From an uncultured Bdellovibrionales bacterium (GTDB taxonomy: Bacteria; Bdellovibrionota; Bdellovibrionia; Bdellovibrionales; UBA1609): a stretch of DNA of 10,923 nt. Shown in pieces: positions 1 through 5,321 of the stretch. The translations under genes and the position numbers were made by a program. The stretch covers positions 1-10,923 of the forward strand of contig CALJPJ010000220.1 of NCBI GenBank assembly GCA_937980625.1, given 5' to 3'. The notes beneath the pieces are model-generated. The model was not told the origin of the DNA, searched no databases, and saw only the letters and a list, made by a program, of their open reading frames with translations. Positions within the stretch are counted from its first letter, which is position 1. Each line of letters starts with the position of its first letter.

Positions 1-76
1 ACTTGTATATTAAAAAAACACTATTTAAACTATCAGCTAAACTAATGGAACCAAGTGTTAAGCGTTTATAAACAGC

Positions 77-604
77 TTACTTACCTAGCTTTGAAACAAT
101 AATATCACCAGAATCACTTTTCAAACTCGCACTCACTGTTTCAATAAATTTAACAAAGTGTAATAGAGCTTCTGAGTTAAAACTCTCTTTATCAAACTGC
201 GAGCCTACTCTATAAACACCGTCATCAGAAAGATAGCGGCAGCTTTTAACTTTTACAAAAAATGGAAAATAAGTTTCTGAATTTAAATATACGCGCATAG
301 CAAGCTCTTCGTACTTTTTAAACGCCCCTTGATCTGCTTCAAACTCAAACGCAATACCATCAGCTGAAATATCGTGAATAGCTACTTTTTGTAGGCCTCG
401 GCTGGGAATAACCACATGTGCACTGATAAACTCCGTAAGTATTGTTCGCTTAACTGCTCGACGCTCATCTTGAATAATTGCCGCACGTTTTTCAGTTATA
501 TCAACTAAATCGGCACTCTTATTTGTTTGCTTAGTGGAAATCGTCTCATCTGTTTTTTTTTGCTCACGACGTGCTATAAAGTCAATTACGTTGTTTTTAT
601 ACAT
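77..604 (-). CDS. PilZ domain protein (c-di-GMP receptor)
   Basis: A 175-residue cytoplasmic protein with a single PilZ domain, the family that binds cyclic di-GMP and passes the signal to motility or surface machinery. The binding signature is visible: R49xxxR53 (inside ERRAVKR) and D78xSxxG83 (DISADG), followed by beta-strand-rich sequence and a conserved G in YRVGSQF. Residues 1-45 are a charged, probably flexible tail without signal peptide. The reading frame is open for seven more codons upstream (ATG at 625), but a GGGGG run at 613-617 sits 8 nt before the ATG at 604, so I choose that start. A perfect sigma-28 type promoter lies about 50 nt upstream, suggesting expression with flagellar genes. 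It is divergent from the TonB-like gene. An A9 run falls at codons 15-18. Which partner it contacts cannot be told from sequence. Confidence 0.88.
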   Translation of the reverse strand: MYKNNVIDFIARREQKKTDETISTKQTNKSADLVDITEKRAAIIQDERRAVKRTILTEFISAHVVIPSRGLQKVAIHDISADGIAFEFEADQGAFKKYEELAMRVYLNSETYFPFFVKVKSCRYLSDDGVYRVGSQFDKESFNSEALLHFVKFIETVSASLKSDSGDIIVSKLGK

Positions 605-612
605 AATTATTT

Positions 613-617
613 CCCCC
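613..617 (-). promoter_or_regulatory. G-run ribosome binding site of the PilZ gene
   Basis: GGGGG followed by AAATAATT and then ATG at 604. The spacing favours this ATG over two in-frame ATGs further upstream, one of which overlaps the G run itself. Confidence 0.55.
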
Positions 618-655
618 ATCCCCATGGCTAATCAAACATTTTTACATATAAAACC

Positions 656-682
656 TTATCGGCAGGTTTTGTCTCAACTTTA
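656..682 (-). promoter_or_regulatory. sigma-28 (FliA) type promoter of the PilZ gene
   Basis: Read on the minus strand the site is TAAAGTTG, 11 nt, then GCCGATAA. This matches the enterobacterial FliA consensus TAAAGTTT-N11-GCCGATAA at 15 of 16 specified positions, and TAAA-N15-GCCGATAA exactly. The expected transcription start lies near 648, giving a leader of roughly 45 nt before the ATG at 604. The position, directly upstream of a PilZ gene, fits flagellar-class control. No transcription data are available. Confidence 0.75.
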
Positions 683-690
683 GTCATTTC

Positions 691-702
691 TACTGGTATA
701 CT
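691..702 (+). promoter_or_regulatory. extended -10 promoter of the TonB-like gene
   Basis: TGGTATACT contains an extended -10 (TGn) and a TATACT hexamer at 697-702. No convincing -35 is seen at 16-18 nt. Initiation about 7 nt downstream would fall at 709-710, which is the ATG at 710, so the message may lack a leader. The region lies next to the opposing sigma-28 site (656-682), so the two promoters are close enough to interfere. Confidence 0.5.
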
Positions 703-709
703 AAAATTG

Positions 710-1612
710 ATGATGGGCCGTGAAAACACACAAATCCTGTGTATATTATCAATATTATTAAGTTTTTTGGTTCACGCAACCACTTACAGGTTGCTTGAGC
801 GAGTTCCCTCGCAAATATATGATTTTGCCCAAAGTGAAGCTATTGAGTTTGAAGTCCTAGAGCCTAATAAAAAACCATATCAGGAAACCAAAGAATACAT
901 CAGAGATCTTAATTTTGAAAATGAACTTGAAAACACTAAAAAAAAGGCTAAGTTTCAATCGCGAAAAACCAGGCGAGTAAAAAAACAAACTGTAGCTGGT
1001 AAATACGGCCTCACAAAAAACAAAGTAAAGAAAAAAGCCATCACCCCAATCGAACAACTGCTCTCAAAAAGAAAAGGCTTAATCACCAAAGCCCCAAAAA
1101 ATAAAACCCCTTTATCAGCTTTTTATGGTGCTAGTGAATCTATGCAAAACATAAAAGCTGGCATGAACTTAACTAAAACTAGTGAGTCTGCAATTTCTAG
1201 GCACATACCAGGCCTTGATATTGCAGAAATTAATGCTTTTGATACAGACCAAGGTAACCTATCTTATTATACATTCTATATGCGCTTAAACGATAGAATG
1301 TACCCTCGCTGGTCAAATAACCTAGAGGAAGTTTTAAATATTATTAAAAGTACAACCAATCTAAAACTTAAAAAGAAAGTTTATTACACTAAGCTTGAGG
1401 TTATACTAGATGCTAAAGGCCAATATGCTGGCCATATTGTGGTCGACTCCTCATCTAACAGAATGATTGACTTCGCAGCTATTGATGCAATTAAACGAGC
1501 TGCTCCTTTTGTGAACCCCCCCAAAGGAATGGTTGAAGATGATGGTTTAATATATATTCCTTTAGGCTTTAGAATGGTCATAGATAACAGACTTTTTGCC
1601 AGAGGCAATTAG
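710..1612 (+). CDS. TonB-like protein with C-terminal TonB domain
   Basis: About 300 residues, numbered here from the TTG at 707. There is a short cytoplasmic start, one membrane span (about residues 9-27, ILCILSILLSFLVH), a long Lys-rich periplasmic linker (70-135) and a C-terminal TonB-type domain (about 190-292). The domain shows YP at 199-200, a beta strand LEVILDAKG, the pattern VVDSSSNRMIDFAAIDAIKRAAPF, and a PP pair at 271-272, all typical of TonB C-terminal domains. TonB proteins transmit proton-motive force from ExbB/ExbD to outer-membrane receptors. Here the linker is basic rather than Pro-rich and no exbB/exbD or receptor is adjacent, so the partner is unknown. The start could be TTG 707, ATG 710 or ATG 713. 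No Shine-Dalgarno is visible, and a -10 box sits immediately upstream. Confidence 0.8.
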   Translation: MMGRENTQILCILSILLSFLVHATTYRLLERVPSQIYDFAQSEAIEFEVLEPNKKPYQETKEYIRDLNFENELENTKKKAKFQSRKTRRVKKQTVAGKYGLTKNKVKKKAITPIEQLLSKRKGLITKAPKNKTPLSAFYGASESMQNIKAGMNLTKTSESAISRHIPGLDIAEINAFDTDQGNLSYYTFYMRLNDRMYPRWSNNLEEVLNIIKSTTNLKLKKKVYYTKLEVILDAKGQYAGHIVVDSSSNRMIDFAAIDAIKRAAPFVNPPKGMVEDDGLIYIPLGFRMVIDNRLFARGN

Positions 1613-1641
1613 TACCCAGCCCTTTACTAAAACTCCTTAAA

Positions 1642-1722
1642 CTTTAATCCATTTTAATCATAATGTGCTCAAACAGCTCCTTGCAGGAGAACTCCGCCCA
1701 TAATAATCAAAATTGATTAACG
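1642..1722. repeat. palindromic element, copy 1 (39-nt core at 1663-1701)
   Basis: An imperfect inverted repeat: about 21 of 27 positions match between 1642-1668 and 1696-1722. Weaker symmetry continues outwards, with CTTTA.CTAAAA-like sequence at both sides to about 1622 and 1746. The centre holds a 5-bp hairpin, CTCCT-TGC-AGGAG (1677-1689). The 39-nt core is repeated on the opposite strand at 3511-3549 with 36 identities, two of the three differences being compensatory within the hairpin. It lies between the TonB-like gene stop and the next promoter, so it may also act as an RNA 3' structure. It carries no ORF. Confidence 0.8.
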
Positions 1723-1794
1723 CTTAAGAAATTTTTAGCTAAAGTTGCACACACACACTAGACGAGCTGTTGAACTAGGCTTTTCTTCCTTGTA

Positions 1795-1823
1795 TTGAAA
1801 TATACCTATTTAGTTTTTAAAAT
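1795..1823 (+). promoter_or_regulatory. sigma-70 type promoter of the beta-barrel gene
   Basis: TTGAAA (1795-1800), a 17-nt spacer, and TAAAAT (1818-1823): five of six matches in each hexamer. The predicted start of transcription, 6-8 nt after the -10, coincides with the GTG start codon at 1830, implying a leaderless or nearly leaderless mRNA. Confidence 0.6.
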
Positions 1824-1829
1824 AAATAT

Positions 1830-2390
1830 GTGAAACTACTAATTTTAATGGCTCTTTTAATGACACCCTTGTCTTCATTTTCTGAAACAATTAAGGAATT
1901 AAGTGTATCTGGCAACCTAAGAAACTCTAAACTCAACGAAGATAATTTTCAAAAAACATTCTCACTCACAGGTTCTTTTGCCGTTTACTTATGGGAGCGC
2001 ACTGCTGTGGAGATTAGCTACACCCAAGGCGCATCAACTCTGCAAAGCTTGCCATCACCTAATGACTCTAAAGTGACAATTGAGTCTGAATTCAAACTTT
2101 TTGGTGGGGACTTTGTAACTACTTTTGGCTCACGTAAATCACCTATACAACCTTACATAAAGCTAGGCATTGCTTATATGGATAAAAAAATTACACGTAT
2201 TGTTGATGTTGGCTCCAGTCAGTTGGACCCTGTCACAGGCATCGTACCCAGTGGTGGACTTGGTATAAAAATAAAAACAAGTGACCGATTTTTTATTAAA
2301 TTAGGAGCTGATTTATGGGCAAGTCCAATAGGAGATAGCGAGGATTCGTTGGATTATACTTTCAGGTTTGGCTTATCAACCTACTTTTAA
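1830..2390 (+). CDS. small outer-membrane beta-barrel protein, unknown function
   Basis: A 186-residue precursor with a short signal peptide (about residues 1-18, MKLLILMALLMTPLSSFS, cleavage probably before ETIKEL). The mature part is rich in alternating polar/hydrophobic beta strands and Gly/aromatic residues (FAVYLWERTAVEISYTQG, IQPYIKLGIAYM, RFFIKLGADLWA). It ends in DYTFRFGLSTYF; the terminal Phe with alternating pattern is a typical outer-membrane insertion signal. The size suits an eight-stranded barrel of the OmpA/OmpW type, but no specific family is recognised. The start is GTG at 1830; an ATG at 1828 would read ATG TGA and is unusable. No Shine-Dalgarno is visible and a promoter abuts the start. 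A lipoprotein peptidase gene follows after 4 nt, so the two are probably co-transcribed. Confidence 0.75.
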   Translation: MKLLILMALLMTPLSSFSETIKELSVSGNLRNSKLNEDNFQKTFSLTGSFAVYLWERTAVEISYTQGASTLQSLPSPNDSKVTIESEFKLFGGDFVTTFGSRKSPIQPYIKLGIAYMDKKITRIVDVGSSQLDPVTGIVPSGGLGIKIKTSDRFFIKLGADLWASPIGDSEDSLDYTFRFGLSTYF

Positions 2391-2394
2391 AATT

Positions 2395-3447
2395 ATGATT
2401 TTTAAAAAAATAACTTTTATTTTAATATTACTCTCTCTTAGCTTTATTAGCTCTTCGTGCATGCTAACCTACTTAGCCAAATCTGGTTATTCACAAATGA
2501 AAATCTTAGCAAGTCGTGAACCAATTAACGAAGTCATTGCCAATAAAAACTTGACTCAAATAACTAAAGAAAAATTAAACTTAGTTATTAAAGTTCGAGA
2601 TTTTTGTTTTAATGAATTAAAACTTAAAAAAACTAAAAACTATAGTAGCTTTGTACAACTTAAAGATAATTATGTTTCATACTTATTAAGAGTAGCCCCT
2701 AAATATAAACTCGAGTCGTACAAGTGGTCGTTTCCAATAGTAGGTTCTTTTCCATATCTAGGTTTTTTTAATAAAAATGATGCTCTTGATGAAGAGAAAA
2801 AATTTATAGAAAAAAACTATGATACATATGTAAGAGGGGTCACAGCCTTTAGTACTCTGGGTTGGTTCAATGACCCTGTATTATCTAGTATGATGAGGTA
2901 TGATGATTCTGATTTAGTTGACCTCATCATTCATGAAACTATACACACTACCTTATTTATAAAAAATCAAGCTAGCTTTAATGAAAAACTTGCCACTTAT
3001 TTAGCAAGTGTTGGTACAGAGTTATTTTATAAAAAGCTTGAAGGAGATAATTCTCCTACCATTAAAAAAATAAATTTAGAGCATAAAGATGACAAAATTT
3101 TTTCCAAGTTCATTACTAAAGAATTTTCTGATTTAAAAAGTTGGTATGCACAAACTAAAAACATTAATGAAACTAGTAAAAAAATTCGACTTAAACAAAT
3201 TAATAATAAGTTTATACTAGAAATAAAACCACAATTAAATACCAATAAATACGATCACTTTGCTCAAAAAGAGCTCAACAATGCAAACCTTTTACCTTAT
3301 AAAACTTATCTATCTGACCTTTCTGATTTTGAAAAACTACATATAAAACTTGGCAGTAGTTTTCATAAAACCTTAGAGTTTTTAAAAACATTAGAAAATG
3401 TCAAGAATGCTGAAGCATCTTTGAAACAATCAATAAATACACTTTAA
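2395..3447 (+). CDS. lipoprotein metallopeptidase, Aminopep (PF10023) type
   Basis: A 350-residue protein recognised as the putative aminopeptidase family PF10023. It has an N-terminal lipoprotein signal (hydrophobic residues 6-18, lipobox ISSSC, acylated Cys22), then REPINEVI (41-48), WSFPIVG (111-117) and the family block STLGWFNDP (153-161). A zinc site H180-E-T-I-H184 is followed by FNE (195-197), whose Glu197 is a candidate third ligand. The catalytic pattern is intact. The C-terminal third is Lys-rich and helical, less conserved by eye. The frame is open nine codons further upstream into the barrel gene, but the lipoprotein signal starts properly at ATG 2395, 4 nt after the upstream stop, suggesting translational coupling. 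It should act at the periplasmic face of a membrane. The substrate is unknown, and the peptidase activity of this family is itself only inferred. Confidence 0.82.
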   Translation: MIFKKITFILILLSLSFISSSCMLTYLAKSGYSQMKILASREPINEVIANKNLTQITKEKLNLVIKVRDFCFNELKLKKTKNYSSFVQLKDNYVSYLLRVAPKYKLESYKWSFPIVGSFPYLGFFNKNDALDEEKKFIEKNYDTYVRGVTAFSTLGWFNDPVLSSMMRYDDSDLVDLIIHETIHTTLFIKNQASFNEKLATYLASVGTELFYKKLEGDNSPTIKKINLEHKDDKIFSKFITKEFSDLKSWYAQTKNINETSKKIRLKQINNKFILEIKPQLNTNKYDHFAQKELNNANLLPYKTYLSDLSDFEKLHIKLGSSFHKTLEFLKTLENVKNAEASLKQSINTL

Positions 3448-3459
3448 ATGCTATTGTTA

Positions 3460-3600
3460 TACCAATTCCATTAAATAATTCCTTAAATTCTGAAGCCCAA
3501 TTAAATTAAGATGCGCGGAGTTCTCCCGCAGGGAGCTGTTTGAGCACATCATAATTTAATTGGGCTTCAGAATTTAAGGAATTATTTAATGGGATTGGTA
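3460..3600. repeat. 141-bp fold-back element, copy 2 (MITE-like)
   Basis: The arms at 3460-3506 and 3554-3600 are inverted repeats identical at 46 of 47 positions. Pairing continues inwards over another 10 nt with 8 matches. The ends read TACCAAT and ATTGGTA, so a TA dinucleotide is present at each end, as expected for a TA target duplication, but the flanks give no longer duplication. The centre holds the 39-nt core (3511-3549) shared with the element near 1663-1701 and the hairpin CTCCC-GCA-GGGAG (3523-3535). There is no ORF inside. It lies 12 nt after the peptidase stop, so in RNA it would form a very long hairpin at the 3' end of that message. Best reading: a non-autonomous mobile palindrome. 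A structured RNA or DNA element is the alternative. Confidence 0.82.
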
Positions 3601-3668
3601 GTACTTACCCAGCTATATAGGAACTAGATGACTGGATGAATTATTAGCAGTTTCTATACATAATTCTC

Positions 3669-3703
3669 TTTACTATTTAATTTTTATTAGATGAAATAGT
3701 AAA
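3669..3703. promoter_or_regulatory. 10-bp inverted repeat, possible operator
   Basis: Perfect arms TTTACTATTT (3669-3678) and AAATAGTAAA (3694-3703) are separated by 15 nt. It lies about 40 nt upstream of the start of the secreted-protein gene and just upstream of a -10-like TATAAC at 3720-3725, so a repressor or activator site is plausible. There is no T-run after it on the plus strand, which argues against a terminator. Confidence 0.35.
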
Positions 3704-3743
3704 CATAGTTAATACTATCTATAACTTAACAAGGAGATTTGAA

Positions 3744-4097
3744 ATGAAATTACTACTCATGTTTATTTTAACAAGCCCTTTTTTAGCCTTTGCTGAGCCA
3801 ACTATCACAGTCACAAGCTTCTTAATGACTGATCATCGAAATTTATCTAGTTCAACAGCTGAGTTATGCGGAGTCATTCAAGACAACAGTAAAAAAATTC
3901 ATGAAAAAGTTGTTATTATTGCCGACCCAGGTAAAGGGCAAGGTTACTATGTTGCCAATGTAACTGCTTCAGGCCGATTTTGCCACATTATAAGAACGAC
4001 GACTTTAAGAGCGCAAGTAGATATTTATAATCAACCTCAAACTCAAACAAACACTCCAAGTTATTTATCTCCTATTTTTAAAGCTACAAATAGATAG
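3744..4097 (+). CDS. small secreted protein with two cysteines, unknown function
   Basis: A 117-residue precursor with a clear Sec signal peptide (residues 1-17, MKLLLMFILTSPFLAFA, cleavage before EPTITV). The mature protein of about 100 residues has exactly two cysteines, C42 and C80, which could form a periplasmic disulfide. The sequence is beta-strand-like (KVVIIADPG, GYYVANVTASGRFC, RAQVDIYNQP) and ends in a Thr/Gln/Pro-rich tail. I do not recognise a family. The start is secure: AAGGAG at 3731-3736 stands 7 nt before ATG 3744. It is probably monocistronic, ending in a strong terminator shared with the convergent sigma-factor operon. No specific function can be proposed. Confidence 0.75.
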   Translation: MKLLLMFILTSPFLAFAEPTITVTSFLMTDHRNLSSSTAELCGVIQDNSKKIHEKVVIIADPGKGQGYYVANVTASGRFCHIIRTTTLRAQVDIYNQPQTQTNTPSYLSPIFKATNR

Positions 4098-4104
4098 ATG
4101 AACT

Positions 4105-4131
4105 AAAGGCTCTCTTGTGGAGCCTTTATTT
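4105..4131. terminator. bidirectional intrinsic terminator
   Basis: Stem AAAGGCTC (4105-4112) and GAGCCTTT (4120-4127) with a 7-nt loop, followed by ATTT. It sits between the stop codons of convergent genes; the stop of the 64-codon minus-strand gene (4126-4128) lies in the stem itself. Pairing is perfect over 8 bp with four G-C pairs, and the flanking A/T residues extend the symmetry in both directions. Confidence 0.75.
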
Positions 4132-4320
4132 CCTTCTTACTTCCTTAATCTTTATATCATTATCACCTAAAACGCAGCTCCCAGTAACATTGTCACATAC
4201 TTTTTGAGCATGAAATGGTTTATTGCTAGTAACTACTAAAAATAAAACTAAGAAAACCATTGTTACAAAAATAATCTCGTAAACAAAGTATGTTGTTCCT
4301 AACTTAAGTAGCTTTTTCAT
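4126..4320 (-). CDS. 64-residue single-span membrane protein downstream of sigma factor
   Basis: A small protein with a basic N-terminus (KK, K6), one hydrophobic helix (about residues 11-31, YFVYEIIFVTMVFLVLFLVVT) and a 33-residue C-terminal tail. The tail holds two cysteines, C42 and C49 (CDNVTGSC), and a charged end (KIKEVRRK). The positive-inside rule at the N-terminus puts the cysteine loop in the periplasm. It starts 17 nt after the sigma-factor stop and ends in the shared terminator, so it is almost certainly in the sigma operon. It is far shorter than ordinary anti-sigma factors and has no recognisable anti-sigma domain. Whether it controls the sigma factor is speculation from position. 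The ribosome binding site is weak (GAAGCGG). The coding call rests on the clean membrane-protein pattern and gene packing. Confidence 0.6.
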   Translation of the reverse strand: MKKLLKLGTTYFVYEIIFVTMVFLVLFLVVTSNKPFHAQKVCDNVTGSCVLGDNDIKIKEVRRK

Positions 4321-4337
4321 TTTTAAACCGCTTCATT

Positions 4338-4940
4338 TTAAATAAACTCAAATCGCCTCGTTATTTTTTTAAAATTTTCTGTAAAAAACTTTCTATATCC
4401 TTTTAACTCATTAGCAGTCTCAAATCTCTTTCTTAACTTGAGCAATCCATGTCTATAATTAGCTTTTGCTGTGTCATAAGGGCAGTTCATTTTTTCAGAT
4501 ATTTCTTTAAAACTCAAGTCTTCAAATACTCTCAACTTTAAAGCCTGCTGCTGTTTGTCTGGTAATAAATTCATTTCTGAAAGCAGTAGCTCTTGTATTT
4601 GTTTTTCTAATAACTTTACCTCACTTACAGAATCCACAGAAATATAGTTTAACTTATCCAAACTAATAAATGTTAGCGCTCTTGATCTCATTTTATTTCT
4701 TAATGTATTGATCGTAATTTTAAATAACCAATTTTTAAATGAGGATCGCCCCTCAAATGATTTAATTTTAAAAAAACTTTTTGTAAGACTCTCTTGAACT
4801 ATGTCTTCTGAAATCTGAATATTTTTAGTTTGTTTATAACAAAATTTTACTAATATTGGTCGATACTTTCTAACAATTGTTGCAAATGCGTGATGCTCCC
4901 CTCTTTTCACTCCTTCGACTAGATGACTATCCACACACAA
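4338..4940 (-). CDS. ECF-type RNA polymerase sigma factor
   Basis: A 200-residue sigma-70 family protein with only regions 2 and 4, typical of extracytoplasmic-function sigma factors. Region 2 (about 17-86) shows YRPILVKFCY, the EDIVQE motif and FEGRSSFKNWLFKITINTLRNKMR. Region 4 (about 122-171) shows LLPDKQQQALKLRVFEDLSFKEISEKMNCP and the recognition helix DTAKANYRHGLLKLRK. A basic tail of about 30 residues follows. The frame is open to an ATG at 5081, but the extra 47 residues look unlike a sigma factor. A G7 run at 4947-4953 stands 6 nt before TTG 4940, my preferred start; GTG at 4934 is the alternative. It is followed by a small membrane protein gene. No classical anti-sigma gene is adjacent, so the signal is unknown. 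Confidence 0.85.
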   Translation of the reverse strand: MCVDSHLVEGVKRGEHHAFATIVRKYRPILVKFCYKQTKNIQISEDIVQESLTKSFFKIKSFEGRSSFKNWLFKITINTLRNKMRSRALTFISLDKLNYISVDSVSEVKLLEKQIQELLLSEMNLLPDKQQQALKLRVFEDLSFKEISEKMNCPYDTAKANYRHGLLKLRKRFETANELKGYRKFFTENFKKITRRFEFI

Positions 4941-4946
4941 AATATT

Positions 4947-4955
4947 CCCCCCCTT
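4947..4955 (-). promoter_or_regulatory. AAGGGGGGG ribosome binding site of the sigma-factor gene
   Basis: A run of seven G preceded by AA lies 6 nt upstream of TTG 4940 and 12 nt upstream of GTG 4934. It decides the start against the much longer open frame. Homopolymeric G runs are prone to slippage, so its length could vary between cells. Confidence 0.5.
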
Positions 4956-4996
4956 CCCTAGAGAAAGCCATGTTGTTATTTCGTGCTGAAATTCTC

Positions 4997-5026
4997 CTAC
5001 TTTCGTTCTGACATAAGTGGTGACAT
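4997..5026 (-). CDS. possible 9-codon leader peptide upstream of the sigma factor
   Basis: ATG TCA CCA CTT ATG TCA GAA CGA AAG TAG encodes MSPLMSERK. It is preceded by a strong Shine-Dalgarno GGTGGAGG (5031-5038) 4 nt before the ATG, better than the site of the sigma gene itself. It lies in the predicted leader of about 175 nt and ends roughly 55 nt before the sigma start, out of frame with it. A role in translational control is inference only; no attenuator hairpin with T-run was found. Confidence 0.3.
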   Translation of the reverse strand: MSPLMSERK

Positions 5027-5123
5027 CTTGCCTCCACCAATTAAATACACAGTAATAATGTGCAATCTTGAGGCCATGCATATTGGTGACAATTTATCTG
5101 CCCATCTAAAAAGTAAGCGCTGC

Positions 5124-5129
5124 ATTATA
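5124..5129 (-). promoter_or_regulatory. possible -10 box of the sigma-factor operon
   Basis: A perfect TATAAT on the minus strand, within TTATATATAATG. No good -35 is present at 16-18 nt (AGATTA at 17, TTAGAT at 19). If used, transcription starts near 5117 and the sigma mRNA has a leader of about 175 nt. Confidence 0.4.
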
Positions 5130-5224
5130 TATAAGATAAGCAAAACTAATCTAACTCCAGACTAAAGTAATGGCTTCAAAGGGAAAGCCTGACACCAAAC
5201 TTTAATATAAAGTATCTGTAAAAC

Positions 5225-5239
5225 GAATAGTCACTATTC
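5225..5239. promoter_or_regulatory. short dyad in the sigma / SRPBCC intergenic region
   Basis: GAATAG-TCA-CTATTC is a perfect 6-bp dyad about 85 nt upstream of GTG 5322, in an AT-rich divergent control region (5082-5321). This region otherwise holds only a -10 box for the sigma gene and no further ORF I can support. It could be an operator; chance is not excluded. Confidence 0.25.
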
Positions 5240-5321
5240 CATATAGCCACTTTATAAGTACTCAGCTTTATGCTAACAAAAGTGGACCTACCTATTTAAT
5301 AAAAGATCAAGGGAGCTTAAA

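Noticed and set aside
60..78. Palindrome around GTTTATAAAC next to the PilZ stop codon, possible terminator
   Set aside because: No T-run follows on the minus strand, and the stem has a bulge; nothing else is supported in 1-76.
553..561. A9 run in the PilZ coding sequence as a phase-variation tract
   Set aside because: Runs of 8 A or T are common in this AT-rich window (for example in the coiled-coil gene), so the case is weak without variant data.
857..1057. Minus-strand open frame inside the TonB-like gene
   Set aside because: Its Phe-rich product is simply the reverse of the Lys-rich linker codons; the TonB-like frame is far better supported.
1610..3615. Similar TAGTAC...CCCAGC sequences beside both palindromic elements
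   Set aside because: The motifs lie in inconsistent orientation relative to the shared core and are short, so they are not taken as element ends or target sites.
4941..5081. 47-residue N-terminal extension of the sigma factor
   Set aside because: It does not resemble sigma sequence, and a better-placed ribosome site and start exist at 4940.
4983..5165. 60-codon plus-strand open frame between the sigma and SRPBCC genes
   Set aside because: It overlaps the sigma leader on the opposite strand, has no ribosome site, and its product has no recognisable pattern.
5172..5189. GGCTT/AAGCC hairpin upstream of the SRPBCC gene
   Set aside because: A five-base stem with no T-run and no relation to a gene end.
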